Positions 42,100 through 52,102 are shown, counted from the first letter of the stretch. The stretch: 64,000 nt of DNA from Salegentibacter holothuriorum (GCF_900168045.1 NZ_FUYY01000005.1:124001-188000); one strand, 5' to 3'. Translations and numbers: made by a program. The notes: generated from the letters alone by a model not told the origin.

Positions 42100-44805
42100 T
42101 TATTTCACTATAATTTCATCAAGAAAAATAAAACTGGATTTCCCTGATCCGGTATGCCATTCGGGTAATGGTCCCATAGACTTTACTAAAACCTTGATAT
42201 ATCGTGCTTTTTCTTTTATTTCTCCCGAAGAAAAATTCTCAATAATCAAACCTTGTTTTTGCGGATCTATATTGTTTTCAGCAACGGCTATTTTTCTAAA
42301 TTCTTTTCCATCATTAGAAACATAAAACTCTACACTTTCCGGGAGCATAATCCAGGAAATTAAACGTTGAAAGAAATCTGCAGAAATCTCATTAATTTCG
42401 GTTTTTGCTTTTAAATCTAAAACCACTTCAATGTCCTGGCCGGCATATCCCTGCCATCTTCCATCACCAAAATCTTCAGAGCCTTTTAATCCGTCTGTAA
42501 GTCCGCCGGGACCTCCCGCAGCATAAGCAGGATTGGCTGTACTCACGCGGCCCTTTATTTTTGGCTTTGCTCCAAGGGCTTTATGCACATTAAAGTATTT
42601 AGCAGAGATTTCCCCTACTTTGGTGTTTTTAAAAGCCCTTGCCTTAACCTCTGCATTTTCTGTAACGCTTAGAGCTCCTTCGTATAACGCGCTATCTCTT
42701 GTTGGTTCCCCGCCATTGGTTGTATACCTAATTTCTGTACCGGGATAAAGAGTGCTTAAGCTAATCTCCATTTCTCCAGGGCGTATGGCCTGGCCGGAAT
42801 CTATAAATACATGCGTTTCCAGGTCTAAGAGTTCGCGAGCAGTCTCATCATACTTATTTAGATTTTCTGTAAGCCAATACTCCCGGTTTTCAGCTTGCCA
42901 CAAATTGATATAATCTATTTTAAGTTGATGCAACTCTTTAAATAACTCATCCCGGGTTTGTTTAATCTCATCTTTTGATATTGCATTCGGGTTACTGTGA
43001 GCTTCCTGTAAATCGAGAATAAAGAGGTTTTTCTTAGCAGCAAAAGCTGCTCTTTCTGCCGCATTTTGTGCAACTTGAACTACTATCTTTTCCGAATTGG
43101 TTTTTGCTATTTTTCCCTCCAACTCTTTGGCAAGTGCACTTGCTTCTTTAAGCATTAATTTGTTGGCATCTTTAACTTTTTGTACTTCTTCTTTTGGATA
43201 GAAATCAAAAATACTTCCCCAAATAGAAGCGTTGCTCATACTTCCAAAAACCGGAATTTCCCTTAGTTCCCTAAATTTATTTAAGGATTTCATGATGCTT
43301 TCGCCATTGTCCATATCAAAAAACAATTGATCCATAGCCTTGTTAAAGCTGCTTAACCTGCCTTCTCTCTCTTTTTTGGCCTGCGTTTCTTCCTGGCTTT
43401 CAGTTGGGTTCCAGGCCATTTCTGCACCCCAAATAATGCCGTGCCAGTTGGCATTGAATAAGGTTTCTCCATCGTCATCCCATGCGGTATTTATCATTCC
43501 CATAGCTCCATATTCTTTTCCGTCTCTCACATAATTGGCAATGTTTTTTACGGCAACATCTAGATTAGGATAGATCTCACTCCAGTTTCTCACCCCGGGT
43601 GCAACCATAAAGTCAAAGCCCGATTCTTTAAACGGGATAATAGCCTGATCAAAACTATCTCTGGGATCGTAACCCCAGGAAAGAATAATAAGGTCTTTTG
43701 GCAAAAGATCTATAATCTCTTGATGGTTAACAGCAATATCGCCCCACATCATAGTTCGTTTTCCGTGCTTTTTTAGAATTTCATCCAGCTTATTAATATG
43801 CATTGCATATACGGCTTCCATTCCTAAAGAATCTACTAAAGCTTTTGCTTTTCCAGATCCCAGGCCATCGGTCTCATCGGCGCCAATATTGAAGAAGGGA
43901 TGGTCATAAGCCTGGGCGGCATCGCCAAGATACTCGTCTAAAAACTCATAGGTAGCAGGACTTCCCGGATTTAAATTCCATTTATTATCGGCTATTTCAT
44001 CATAGAAAGGATTTTTTAAAATTTCCTCCATATGCCCAAAAGCCTGTTGGTTACCTATAAGCACAACATGGTATTGTGCGGCAAATTCTTCCAACTCGTT
44101 AATTTCTTCTGGAGTAAAAGAATCTAAAGGTGCTATATCTGCAAACTTCTCGTTACGAAGGGTATGCTCGGTATAAAGGTTTAAAAAATTTAGTTTATAC
44201 TGCGATAGTTTGCGAATGGCATTTTTTATAAAATCTAGCGTTGGAATTGGTCCCCGACTAATATCGTCCATCCAGCCCCGATATTCCAAAGCAGGCCAAT
44301 CTGTAATTTCCAAAGCAGGTAAACTCTTGTTTTTTGCAGTTTTTATAAGCTGTCTTAAAGTTTGAACCCCATAAAACAAGCCTTTTTCGGTATTGGCTAT
44401 AAGCTTTATTTGATTCTCTTCAATTTTTAGCCAGTATCCCTGTTCTCCAATTTCCTGAAGTTTTTCTGAATTAGGCAGGTACTTTTTTATTTTAGAATCG
44501 GGGTTCTCTTCAAGTGCATATAAAATAATAGAAGCTTTTTTAGGCGATTTTACAACTTCTGAAGCAACTCCCATTTGTTCCGTTAATTCATCTTTTAACT
44601 GCTGAAGGGCAAAATCATTATGCTTTGAGCTGTTAATCCATAAATCCTGAGTTTTTTCCAGGCTAAATTCCGTTTCCGAAGAAATTAATTCCTGGGGTTT
44701 AGGAATAACAGTAATTTCCTGCGCTTGCATCCCAGAAAATAAGAACCCAAATAAAATGAGCGGTATAGCAATGCTCATTTTATTTCTTAGACTTTTTTTA
44801 TTCAT
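42100..44805 (-). CDS. GH20-type hexosaminidase with C-terminal discoidin-like domain
   Basis: 901 residues, signal peptide ending near 29 (SGMQAQ). A GH20 N-terminal zincin-like domain covers ~30-165 (GLFYGVQTLRQLI) and the catalytic barrel ~170-480, with the acid/base pair D310-E311 (NIGADETDGLG) that also positions the substrate N-acetyl group. The strand RGWMDDISRGP replaces the usual RG-x-x-D-x-S-R-H, so it is a diverged subgroup. A helical region follows (~490-690), then a chitobiase-C-terminal-like piece (~700-750, GTEIRYTTNGGEPTRDSALY) and an F5/8-type C module (~760-900). It should remove terminal beta-GlcNAc/GalNAc; the divergence leaves specificity open. Last gene of the PUL. Confidence 0.88.
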   Translation of the reverse strand: MNKKSLRNKMSIAIPLILFGFLFSGMQAQEITVIPKPQELISSETEFSLEKTQDLWINSSKHNDFALQQLKDELTEQMGVASEVVKSPKKASIILYALEENPDSKIKKYLPNSEKLQEIGEQGYWLKIEENQIKLIANTEKGLFYGVQTLRQLIKTAKNKSLPALEITDWPALEYRGWMDDISRGPIPTLDFIKNAIRKLSQYKLNFLNLYTEHTLRNEKFADIAPLDSFTPEEINELEEFAAQYHVVLIGNQQAFGHMEEILKNPFYDEIADNKWNLNPGSPATYEFLDEYLGDAAQAYDHPFFNIGADETDGLGSGKAKALVDSLGMEAVYAMHINKLDEILKKHGKRTMMWGDIAVNHQEIIDLLPKDLIILSWGYDPRDSFDQAIIPFKESGFDFMVAPGVRNWSEIYPNLDVAVKNIANYVRDGKEYGAMGMINTAWDDDGETLFNANWHGIIWGAEMAWNPTESQEETQAKKEREGRLSSFNKAMDQLFFDMDNGESIMKSLNKFRELREIPVFGSMSNASIWGSIFDFYPKEEVQKVKDANKLMLKEASALAKELEGKIAKTNSEKIVVQVAQNAAERAAFAAKKNLFILDLQEAHSNPNAISKDEIKQTRDELFKELHQLKIDYINLWQAENREYWLTENLNKYDETARELLDLETHVFIDSGQAIRPGEMEISLSTLYPGTEIRYTTNGGEPTRDSALYEGALSVTENAEVKARAFKNTKVGEISAKYFNVHKALGAKPKIKGRVSTANPAYAAGGPGGLTDGLKGSEDFGDGRWQGYAGQDIEVVLDLKAKTEINEISADFFQRLISWIMLPESVEFYVSNDGKEFRKIAVAENNIDPQKQGLIIENFSSGEIKEKARYIKVLVKSMGPLPEWHTGSGKSSFIFLDEIIVK

Positions 44806-44863
44806 AATTATAGGTGATATTTAAGATTGATTTAAATGTTTGTATTTATAAGTGCTATTATAC

Positions 44864-44902
44864 AATAGACCTCACAAGTTTTAATAACCTGTGAGGTCTA
44901 TT
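44864..44902. promoter_or_regulatory. 13-bp hairpin upstream of the last GH20 gene
   Basis: AATAGACCTCACA (44864-44876) and TGTGAGGTCTATT (44890-44902) are perfect complements. It sits in the 194-nt gap between the GH2 and GH20 genes and lacks a T run on the minus strand, so it may be a partial terminator or an mRNA-stabilising stem. Confidence 0.5.
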
Positions 44903-44999
44903 TATTTAGAATTTCAGATAAGTTGGGCAATACTTCCAGTTGTCACTGAATACCATTAGCCGCGTACTAATTACACTCTGTAAATTTAAAACTGTTATT

Positions 45000-47672
45000 T
45001 TAATTATTCACTTCTTTGCCGCCAAAATCTTCCTGTTGCTGTTCCACTTCTTTAAGTTTTATAGCATTTAATTCTTGTTGCAATTTCTCAACTTTTTCTT
45101 CAAGCTCTTCCTGGCTTTTACTGCTTTGTTCTACGGTTGAATTCCTATTTAACTTATAAGCTGCCAACTCTTCGGAATCATATACCATTTTCTTTTTAGC
45201 AGAAACACTATTAAAAGTGATTTCACCTGAAACTGGACGTTGTGAGCCTTTCATTCTTAAAGAAGCTTTTACCGTAATTTCTCCCGGAATATTTGTGGTT
45301 TTTACCAAAACTGGTGCGGTGCCCCAGCTTAATTGCTGCGGGTTGGCAACATAGCTTTGATTACCCAGAATCTCACCTTCTCCAAAAATTTCAAATTCGA
45401 GGGTACTATTGTTTAATCGCTTTATATTTCCTTCCTTATCGGTTACAGCCGCAATAAGAGTAACAAAATCAGATCCGTTAGCTTTTAAATCCAGGTTTTC
45501 ATCATCTATCCAAAGCATAATTTTTTCTGGTCTAAGTGCCGGTCTTATCGTATCTGTAGCCACCAATTTTCCATCTATAAAGCCTTCAGCCTTTAAAAAT
45601 ACCTCGTTGGCTTTTCTGGCCCTGTGCTTTTCTTTGATATCCATAAAATTATATACATCTTTAAACACTATAGGTGGGAAGGGCATACCTTCTCTGTCTT
45701 TATCTACTTTATGCGTAAAAGTTTCTCCATTTTCAAATTTGGTTAATCTTACTTCGTCACAATTAGAGAACACAGTTACATCATTTGGAGAAAACGGAGT
45801 CATTTCATTGGCGATATAAACCATAGGGCCGGTTTCAGCAATAAGATCTGTTTTTTCGGGATTTCTTTGTGCTTCAAACATATAGTAGGAATACTTTGGC
45901 TGTCTATAAGCATCCATTATTCCGCCGTAAAAAGGATCGGGATGGTAACCTCTTTGGTGATCAAAAGGATGCCAAAGGGCACCACCAATATGCTGCTTAC
46001 TGGTTTTATATAAAATATCATAACTTATATAAGAGTACGGTGGTACCGAGTAATGTTGTGCTTGTACCAACATCGGGTTTTCTCCCCAGGCACGAGAAAC
46101 CCGGCTGGGAGAATTGTGCGAGTTCCAATTGTCTACGTTATCGCCCCACTCGCGGGTAAAATAAGTTTTTGATGGATCTGCCTCTTCTTCCGGAAGCATT
46201 TCAAAAGGGTAGGTGTAGAGAATATCAAAATGTTCACTTCCCTTTGCTTCCAGGTCACAGGCAGAATGAGAGTTAGGATAAGGAAACTCTGCTTCTACAA
46301 TATCTTTGGTGTTTTTGGCAAAAGCATCTGGATACCAGGTTTCATTTAAGATGGGTTCCCAAAGAAAAAGGCTGGCCCTGCTGCGATCCCGACGCACCAT
46401 ATTTCGAATATCCTGGTAAACAAATTGTTCAAATTGTGGGTCTTTATTCCAAAATTGCCATCCTGGTGTATTTACAATAACAAATAAGCCAAGCTCATCT
46501 GCTGCGTCCATAAAAGCAGGATCTTGCGGATAGTGTGCATTTCTAATTAGAATCATTCCCGCATCTCTAAGTTTTTTCGCATCCTTCCAATGCACATTAT
46601 TGGGAACAGCATTCCCTACCAAGGCAAAATCCTGGTGACGGTTACCACCAATAATAGGTTTGTTATAAGGTTTTCCGTTTAGCCAAAATCCTTCTTCGCC
46701 CTTAAATTCCAGGCTACGAATACCTATGCGTTTGCGGTAGCCATCAACTACCTTTCCTTTGTTGTTTTTAATTTCAACCTCCAAATCATATAAATGAGGA
46801 TGTTCAGGTGCCCATAATTGCGGATTTCTAATACTTTCTTCTGAAGTAAAATGTGCTGCCTCGTTGGCTTGAAGGTTAATCTTTTCACTGACTTTCAATT
46901 TGACTTTACCCTCACTATTGTAAAGTTTATAGGTTATTTTACCTTGAAAGTTTGTTGCATTCTCATTTCTAAGGTGCGTTTTAAGCAAAACTTTTGCTTC
47001 TTTTTCTGAAACTTCAGGGTAAGCAACTAAAAGTCCGCCGCCGGCAGTTTCATTTTCATAATTGGCATTTGTAATATGCACGGGATTATGGGAGATTAGC
47101 CAAACATCACGATAAATTCCGCCTAAATAGGCGAAGTCAAGAACTTCCTGGTCTTTTCCGGGAGGATAGGAGGGATCATTACTGTTATCTGCCCAAACAG
47201 CAATTACATTGTCTTCACCCCAATTTAAAGCATCGGAAACATCTACAATAGCCGGTAAATAACCGCCAAAATGTTCCTTTAGTAGTTTTCCGTTTACGTA
47301 AATTTTAGATTTCCCCATAATGGCTTCAAAATGAAGAAAAAGTTTTTTGCCTTTTAATTCAGCATCTGGAGTAAAGTGCTTTCTATACCATACTTCCCCC
47401 TGGTAATTAATACCACCACTTGCTTCTTGTGGAAGATATTCAATTCCGTTAGGAATATTTACTACAGGCCAGTCTTTATCATTAAAATTTTTCTTTTCTG
47501 CATCTTTTAGATCGCCTTTGTGAAATCTCCAGGCTGGGTTCATAGAAAAAGAGTTTCGGCCGGTTCCCTCCAACTCATGAAAGCCCGCAGTAGAAAACTC
47601 GGGTTGGTGTTGAGCCTGCATCGTGAACCCAATTGCTAAAAACAGTAGTACTAAAGTCTTTTTTAAAAACAT
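45000..47672 (-). CDS. GH2 beta-galactosidase-type glycoside hydrolase
   Basis: 890 residues, signal peptide to ~21 (MFLKKTLVLLFLAIGFTMQA). GH2 sugar-binding jelly roll at ~35-205 (EVWYRKHFTPDAE, GGIYRDVWLIS), an immunoglobulin-like domain to ~320, and a TIM barrel with the acid/base E444 (WEPILNETW); E508 in REWGD is the best nucleophile candidate. C-terminal beta-sandwich domains and a final charged coiled coil (~850-885) follow. It probably removes terminal beta-galactose; beta-glucuronidase or mannosidase activities also exist in GH2 and cannot be excluded. The PUL context (GH20, GH16, sulfatases) favours galactose of a LacNAc-type chain. Confidence 0.88.
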   Translation of the reverse strand: MFLKKTLVLLFLAIGFTMQAQHQPEFSTAGFHELEGTGRNSFSMNPAWRFHKGDLKDAEKKNFNDKDWPVVNIPNGIEYLPQEASGGINYQGEVWYRKHFTPDAELKGKKLFLHFEAIMGKSKIYVNGKLLKEHFGGYLPAIVDVSDALNWGEDNVIAVWADNSNDPSYPPGKDQEVLDFAYLGGIYRDVWLISHNPVHITNANYENETAGGGLLVAYPEVSEKEAKVLLKTHLRNENATNFQGKITYKLYNSEGKVKLKVSEKINLQANEAAHFTSEESIRNPQLWAPEHPHLYDLEVEIKNNKGKVVDGYRKRIGIRSLEFKGEEGFWLNGKPYNKPIIGGNRHQDFALVGNAVPNNVHWKDAKKLRDAGMILIRNAHYPQDPAFMDAADELGLFVIVNTPGWQFWNKDPQFEQFVYQDIRNMVRRDRSRASLFLWEPILNETWYPDAFAKNTKDIVEAEFPYPNSHSACDLEAKGSEHFDILYTYPFEMLPEEEADPSKTYFTREWGDNVDNWNSHNSPSRVSRAWGENPMLVQAQHYSVPPYSYISYDILYKTSKQHIGGALWHPFDHQRGYHPDPFYGGIMDAYRQPKYSYYMFEAQRNPEKTDLIAETGPMVYIANEMTPFSPNDVTVFSNCDEVRLTKFENGETFTHKVDKDREGMPFPPIVFKDVYNFMDIKEKHRARKANEVFLKAEGFIDGKLVATDTIRPALRPEKIMLWIDDENLDLKANGSDFVTLIAAVTDKEGNIKRLNNSTLEFEIFGEGEILGNQSYVANPQQLSWGTAPVLVKTTNIPGEITVKASLRMKGSQRPVSGEITFNSVSAKKKMVYDSEELAAYKLNRNSTVEQSSKSQEELEEKVEKLQQELNAIKLKEVEQQQEDFGGKEVNN

Positions 47673-47690
47673 TGTTTTAATTGTATAATT

Positions 47691-47801
47691 TATAATGTAT
47701 TCTGAAAAATGTATAATGTATACTGTAAATTATATAATGTATTCTGAAAAATGTATAATAAATATGATTTACGAATCCCAAATCCCAAATCCCGAATCCC
47801 A
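47691..47801. repeat. short direct repeats between GH16 and GH2 genes
   Basis: A 27-bp block beginning TATAATGTATTCTGAAAAAT occurs twice, at 47691-47717 and 47733-47759 (42-nt period). It is followed by four tandem 7-mers AATCCC(A/G) at 47774-47801. Together they fill the gap between the two genes, and the frame running through them is repetitive and not a credible gene. Confidence 0.85.
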
Positions 47802-47827
47802 AATTACCGTATCATCACATCACCCCA

Positions 47828-48619
47828 TCATCGCTTATAAACCCGCACCCAATCTACCAGCATTTCAACGGGCAAATCTTCATCTTTTATGCTGCCAACC
47901 CAGTTTCCACCAAGTGCCTGATCCAGTATAATAAAGAACTCCTGGTTGAAAGGCCATTGCTTGGAATCGGCATTTTCAATTTTTGGATAAGAAAATGTCT
48001 TTTTTCCATTGACAAAGAAATCTAAGCGATTAGGATACCATTCTACGCCATAAACATTATAGGCATCTACCTGAAATGGAACGGTAGTAAAATAGGGTGG
48101 ATAATCTTTTTTCTCTTGAATATCTATATAATTGGTGTGTAAGGTTTGATAAACAATGGTATCATAATTTAGATGCTCCATGATATCTATTTCTCCACTA
48201 TGCGGCCAACCACCATATTCGGGGTCTTGTGGCATCATCCATATGGCCGGCCAGGAGCCTTTTCCTTTATCTAGTTTAGCCTTCACCTCAATTTTCCCGT
48301 ATTTAAAAGAAAATTTATCGGTGGTTCTAATACAGCCAGTATTGTATTTTACGGAATCATTTTTATTGGTATTCAGAATGCCACGCAAATGTAATTTGCC
48401 ATCTTTAACGAAGCGTGTAGCATCTGAATCTGTGCAAAACCGTGCCCAATCTGCCAACTTTCTGGGTGAGTGAGACCATTTAGCTGGATTGGGTTTGCCT
48501 TCGTTTTCAAACTCATCCTGCCAAATTAGATCCCATTCCTCCTGGGGTTTATCCTGGACTTTTCCTGTACCACATCCGGCTACAAGACAGGCAAAAAATA
48601 TAATTACTATCTGTTTCAT
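47828..48619 (-). CDS. GH16 endo-glycosidase lipoprotein
   Basis: 263 residues: lipoprotein signal with C16 (LVAGCGTGK) and a single GH16 beta-jelly-roll domain. The catalytic motif is G-E143-I-D145-I-M-E148, nucleophile and acid/base, in the E-x-D-x-x-E form of the laminarinase-like (GH16_3) group. WPAIWMMPQDPEYGGWP and LGGNWVGS are other family blocks. GH16_3 members include endo-beta-1,3-glucanases, but also endo-beta-galactosidases acting on keratan and mucin O-glycans. With GH20, GH2 and two sulfatases next to it, the latter is more probable. It acts at the cell surface to make oligosaccharides for the SusCD pair. Confidence 0.9.
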   Translation of the reverse strand: MKQIVIIFFACLVAGCGTGKVQDKPQEEWDLIWQDEFENEGKPNPAKWSHSPRKLADWARFCTDSDATRFVKDGKLHLRGILNTNKNDSVKYNTGCIRTTDKFSFKYGKIEVKAKLDKGKGSWPAIWMMPQDPEYGGWPHSGEIDIMEHLNYDTIVYQTLHTNYIDIQEKKDYPPYFTTVPFQVDAYNVYGVEWYPNRLDFFVNGKKTFSYPKIENADSKQWPFNQEFFIILDQALGGNWVGSIKDEDLPVEMLVDWVRVYKR

Positions 48620-48655
48620 CTGATTTAGTTTTGAAGATATTTTTATCGTGTATTG

Positions 48656-50416
48656 TTAATATTCTGATTTCTCAAAATAATCTGAATGGAATCGTATTCC
48701 ATTACTTTTCCATCTTCTATAATGTCCCTGATTAAGGCGTTTTGTAAAATCCTCAAAATTTTTATCGTCACTATTGCTCCAAACAGCTTCGCTAAAGGCA
48801 GCCATTCTTGGGTGTAGCATATATTCCAGATGCTCTACCGAAGATATAAACTCGGTCCAAATCGCAAATTGTGAGCCTAAAACGTATTTAGCCTCTTTTG
48901 CACTTAATGCTGCTGGGACCGGTTTGTAATTATAAACTCGTTTTAAGGTATTTATAGAGTAGGGGCCTGCTTGCGGTTCTCCTTCCGGTTCCGCCTGATA
49001 CCGATTAAAATAAAGTGGATCACTAGGACTCATCACTACATCGTGCCCTGATTTTGCTGCTGCTATTCCTCCTTTTTCACCCTGCCAACTCATTACCGTG
49101 GCATTTGGCGCTAAGCCACCTTCCAGAATTTCGTCCCAACCAAGGAGTTTACGGTTGTTTGCCTGAAGAAATTTCTCCATTCTTTTTATAAAATAACTTT
49201 GCAGACCTTTTTCATCTTTCAGGTTTTCTATTTTAATTCTTTCCTGGCAGGATTCACATTTTTCCCAATAAGATTTATCTACTTCATCTCCTCCCACATG
49301 AATATATTCTGAAGGAAAAATATTCATGACTTCCACCAATACGTCCTGTAAAAAATGAAAAGGGGCTTCTTCTCCGGCGCAATAATTAAACGCCATATTT
49401 TCGGTGTCTGTCACATCGTTCCAAAGATTTGATCCTGGAGGATCCTGTTTTGGCTGTGCGCAGGAGAATTCTGGGTAAGCGGCAAGAGCTGCGGCAGAGT
49501 GTCCCGGCATTTCTATTTCGGGAATTACAGTAATATTCCGTTTTGCTGCATAAGCAACCACTTCGCGGGCTTGTTCCTGAGTGTAAAACCCGCCATAACG
49601 GTAAGGCTTCCCGGTTAATGGTTCAGCATAAGTAGAATCTTTTTTGTAAAAAACACTACCAGGAATTTCTTCCCGCCAGGCTCCAACACTGGTTAGTTTT
49701 GGATATTTTTTAATCTCCAATCGCCAGCCTTCATTATCGGTAAGGTGCCAATGAAAAGTATTTAATTTGTAGAAAGCCATTAAATCTAAAATTTCTTTAA
49801 TAGTTTCTACGGAATAAAAATGCCTGCTCACATCCAGCATCATACCACGCCAGCCAAATGCCGGTTCATCGGTAATTTCCATAGCCGGAAGCGTAATTTT
49901 TTCGTTAGTGCGTATGCCTGGGAATAATTGTAGAATACTCTGCATTCCATAAAATATACCCGCGGTAGTAGGAGCAGAGATAGCAATATTATCTGCAGAA
50001 ATTTTTAATTGATAGCCTTCTTCTGCTAAATCTAAATTTTTATCTATTTCCAGTTTTATCGACTTTCCTGCAGTTTGATTTATCGGAAGCTGAATTCCGC
50101 TTAAACGTTTTACCTGATGTTGAAAATAGATGGTCATTTCTTCTAAACCATCGTTTTTAGAAAATTGAAGAGAAGTATTTTTATCTACTTCAAATGCCCC
50201 TGATGCAAGATCCATTTTTGTAGGTGCGGGGATAAGCTGAGCTTGCATTGAATTAGATACTCCAAAAAGGAATAGAAAAAGAATTAGAGCGCTAAAGCTT
50301 TTTTTTAGCCATAAACTTTTATCAGCTGAAATAACTTTTACTCTAGCTTGCGGTGTTTTGTGTGAGAGAAACTCCGGAGATAAATTTCCGGAGTTTCTTT
50401 TGAAATTGATCTTCAT
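48656..50416 (-). CDS. GH20 beta-N-acetylhexosaminidase
   Basis: 586 residues. The catalytic core is canonical: GWRGMMLDVSRHF (~188-200), HWHLTDNEGWRLEI, and the acid/base pair D377-E378 in HVGGDEVDKSYW. A non-catalytic domain covers ~60-175. The N-terminus is odd: about 36 residues (MKINFKRNSGNLSPEFLSHK and on) come before the hydrophobic signal stretch (SFSALILFLFLFGVSNSMQA). No other ATG is available, and a 12-bp hairpin lies inside that extension, so a non-ATG start nearer the signal is possible. It removes terminal beta-linked GlcNAc or GalNAc. It follows the sulfatase gene after 9 nt. Confidence 0.93.
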   Translation of the reverse strand: MKINFKRNSGNLSPEFLSHKTPQARVKVISADKSLWLKKSFSALILFLFLFGVSNSMQAQLIPAPTKMDLASGAFEVDKNTSLQFSKNDGLEEMTIYFQHQVKRLSGIQLPINQTAGKSIKLEIDKNLDLAEEGYQLKISADNIAISAPTTAGIFYGMQSILQLFPGIRTNEKITLPAMEITDEPAFGWRGMMLDVSRHFYSVETIKEILDLMAFYKLNTFHWHLTDNEGWRLEIKKYPKLTSVGAWREEIPGSVFYKKDSTYAEPLTGKPYRYGGFYTQEQAREVVAYAAKRNITVIPEIEMPGHSAAALAAYPEFSCAQPKQDPPGSNLWNDVTDTENMAFNYCAGEEAPFHFLQDVLVEVMNIFPSEYIHVGGDEVDKSYWEKCESCQERIKIENLKDEKGLQSYFIKRMEKFLQANNRKLLGWDEILEGGLAPNATVMSWQGEKGGIAAAKSGHDVVMSPSDPLYFNRYQAEPEGEPQAGPYSINTLKRVYNYKPVPAALSAKEAKYVLGSQFAIWTEFISSVEHLEYMLHPRMAAFSEAVWSNSDDKNFEDFTKRLNQGHYRRWKSNGIRFHSDYFEKSEY

Positions 50417-50425
50417 AATTACTGC

Positions 50426-52102
50426 TTATTTATCTTCGTAAACCTTAATAAACTGCTTATCCAACTCTTCAGAATCTTTATACTTTTTCCGGGTTTCTTC
50501 TAATTTTTTCATCATCATTTCCCTTACTTCAGCATAATCTGGATCGTAGAATACATTGTGTAATTCTTGCGGATCGTTTTTACGGTCGTAAAGTTCCCAT
50601 TCATCTACATCATAGTAAAAGTGGATGATCTTATAATCTTTGGTAGCAATGCCGTAGTGTCTTTTTACTGCGTGCTCTGCAGGATATTCATAATAATGAT
50701 AATAAACAGCATCTCTATCCCAGGCCTCTTTTTCTCCTGTTAATAATGGTAATAAGCTTTTACCCTGCATTTCATCTGGTGCATTCACACCGGCAGCATC
50801 TAAAAAGGTTTGTGCAAAATCCAGGTTTTGTACCATTTCCTCTTCGGTGATACCTGCTTTTATTTTATTAGGCCATTTTATAAGTAAAGGAGTTCTAAAA
50901 GATTCTTCATACATAAAACGTTTGTCAAACCAACCGTGCTCTCCAAGATAAAAGCCCTGGTCTGAGGTATAAACCACAATAGTATTATCAGATAAGTTGT
51001 TATCATCTAAATAATCAAGTACTCTACCTACGTTTTCATCTACTGAAGCAATAGTTCCCAGGTAATCCTGCATATAGCGCTGGTACTTCCATTTCATTAA
51101 ATCTTCATCATCCATATCTGGATATTTCTCTTCAAACTCTTTGTTTATTGGATCGTAAATTCTATCCCAGGCAGCTTTTTGCTCTTTGTTCATTCTATTG
51201 GTAGGATCACCCAGGTAACGTTCTTTTATTCCCAAATTTTTAACCGTAGAATCTTTCAATTTATTGTCATTAGTAAGGATCATGTGGGTAAGAATATTCA
51301 TTTCAGCCGTTTTTGCAGCTGTACTTTTGCGGCTTTTTGGCTCATCTAGATTGTATTCCTTAGACGCATCGGGAGAACTTGCTTTAAGGTCTTCTGGTTG
51401 AATACGGGTGTAGTCATCAAAAAGGGTTTCCGGTAATGGGAATTCTTTTTTTGTGAATTCTTTGTAATGTCTTTCTGCTGGTAACCATGCACGGTGGGGA
51501 GCTTTGTGTAGATACATCAACAAGAATGGTTTTTCCTTATCGCGTTTTTCCTCCAGCCAGTTTATGGTAAGATCTGTAATAATATCGGTAACATAACCAT
51601 CTATTACCGTATCACCGTCTTTAGTTATAAACCTGGGATTATAATAACTTCCCTGGCCGGGTAAGATTTTAAACTCATCAAAGCCTTTTGGGTTGTTTCC
51701 AAAGTGCAATTTTCCAAACATTGCGGTTTGATAACCGGCATCCTGTAAGATTTGCGGGAAAGTTACATTAGTCGTGTCAAATTCGCTGAGGTTGTCTATT
51801 TTGCCATTTAAATGACTGTGTTTCCCGGTTAAAATAACCGCACGAGAAGGCGCACAAATAGAATTGGTTACAGAGGCATTGTCAAAAAGGACACCTTCCT
51901 GCGCCAGCCTGTCTATATTTGGGGTGTTAATAAGCTTATTATTATAAGCACTTATTGCTTGATAAGCGTGATCGTCAGACATCATAAAGACGATGTTTGG
52001 ACGTTTACTTTCTTCTGTCTTTTTTTTCTCTTCTTGATTCTTACAAGAAAATAAGGCTGCTGCTATTCCTAGCGAGCAAAGTAAAGTTTTGTAATTTGAC
52101 AT
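50426..52102 (-). CDS. S1 sulfatase, probable N-acetylglucosamine-6-O-sulfatase group
   Basis: 558 residues. Lipoprotein signal with C20 (ALFSCKNQ). Metal site MMSDDHAYQAIS; formylglycine position C83 in SICAPSR; and the late block DQGFYLGEHGWFDKRFMYEE, which is characteristic of the S1_11-type sulfatases known for 6-O-desulfation of GlcNAc in mucin and heparin/keratan degradation. The S1_11 assignment is from memory of that block. It would unmask GlcNAc(6S) residues for the adjacent GH20 enzymes. It is sandwiched between a second sulfatase and a GH20 gene on the same strand. Confidence 0.9.
   Translation of the reverse strand: MSNYKTLLCSLGIAAALFSCKNQEEKKKTEESKRPNIVFMMSDDHAYQAISAYNNKLINTPNIDRLAQEGVLFDNASVTNSICAPSRAVILTGKHSHLNGKIDNLSEFDTTNVTFPQILQDAGYQTAMFGKLHFGNNPKGFDEFKILPGQGSYYNPRFITKDGDTVIDGYVTDIITDLTINWLEEKRDKEKPFLLMYLHKAPHRAWLPAERHYKEFTKKEFPLPETLFDDYTRIQPEDLKASSPDASKEYNLDEPKSRKSTAAKTAEMNILTHMILTNDNKLKDSTVKNLGIKERYLGDPTNRMNKEQKAAWDRIYDPINKEFEEKYPDMDDEDLMKWKYQRYMQDYLGTIASVDENVGRVLDYLDDNNLSDNTIVVYTSDQGFYLGEHGWFDKRFMYEESFRTPLLIKWPNKIKAGITEEEMVQNLDFAQTFLDAAGVNAPDEMQGKSLLPLLTGEKEAWDRDAVYYHYYEYPAEHAVKRHYGIATKDYKIIHFYYDVDEWELYDRKNDPQELHNVFYDPDYAEVREMMMKKLEETRKKYKDSEELDKQFIKVYEDK

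Noticed and set aside
47774-47801. Possible CRISPR or tandem-repeat locus
   Set aside because: Units are only 7 nt, contiguous and without spacers; no cas genes nearby.
47695-47931. 78-codon plus-strand frame
   Set aside because: Made of the 27-bp direct repeats and the AATCCC array, then antisense to the GH16 gene.
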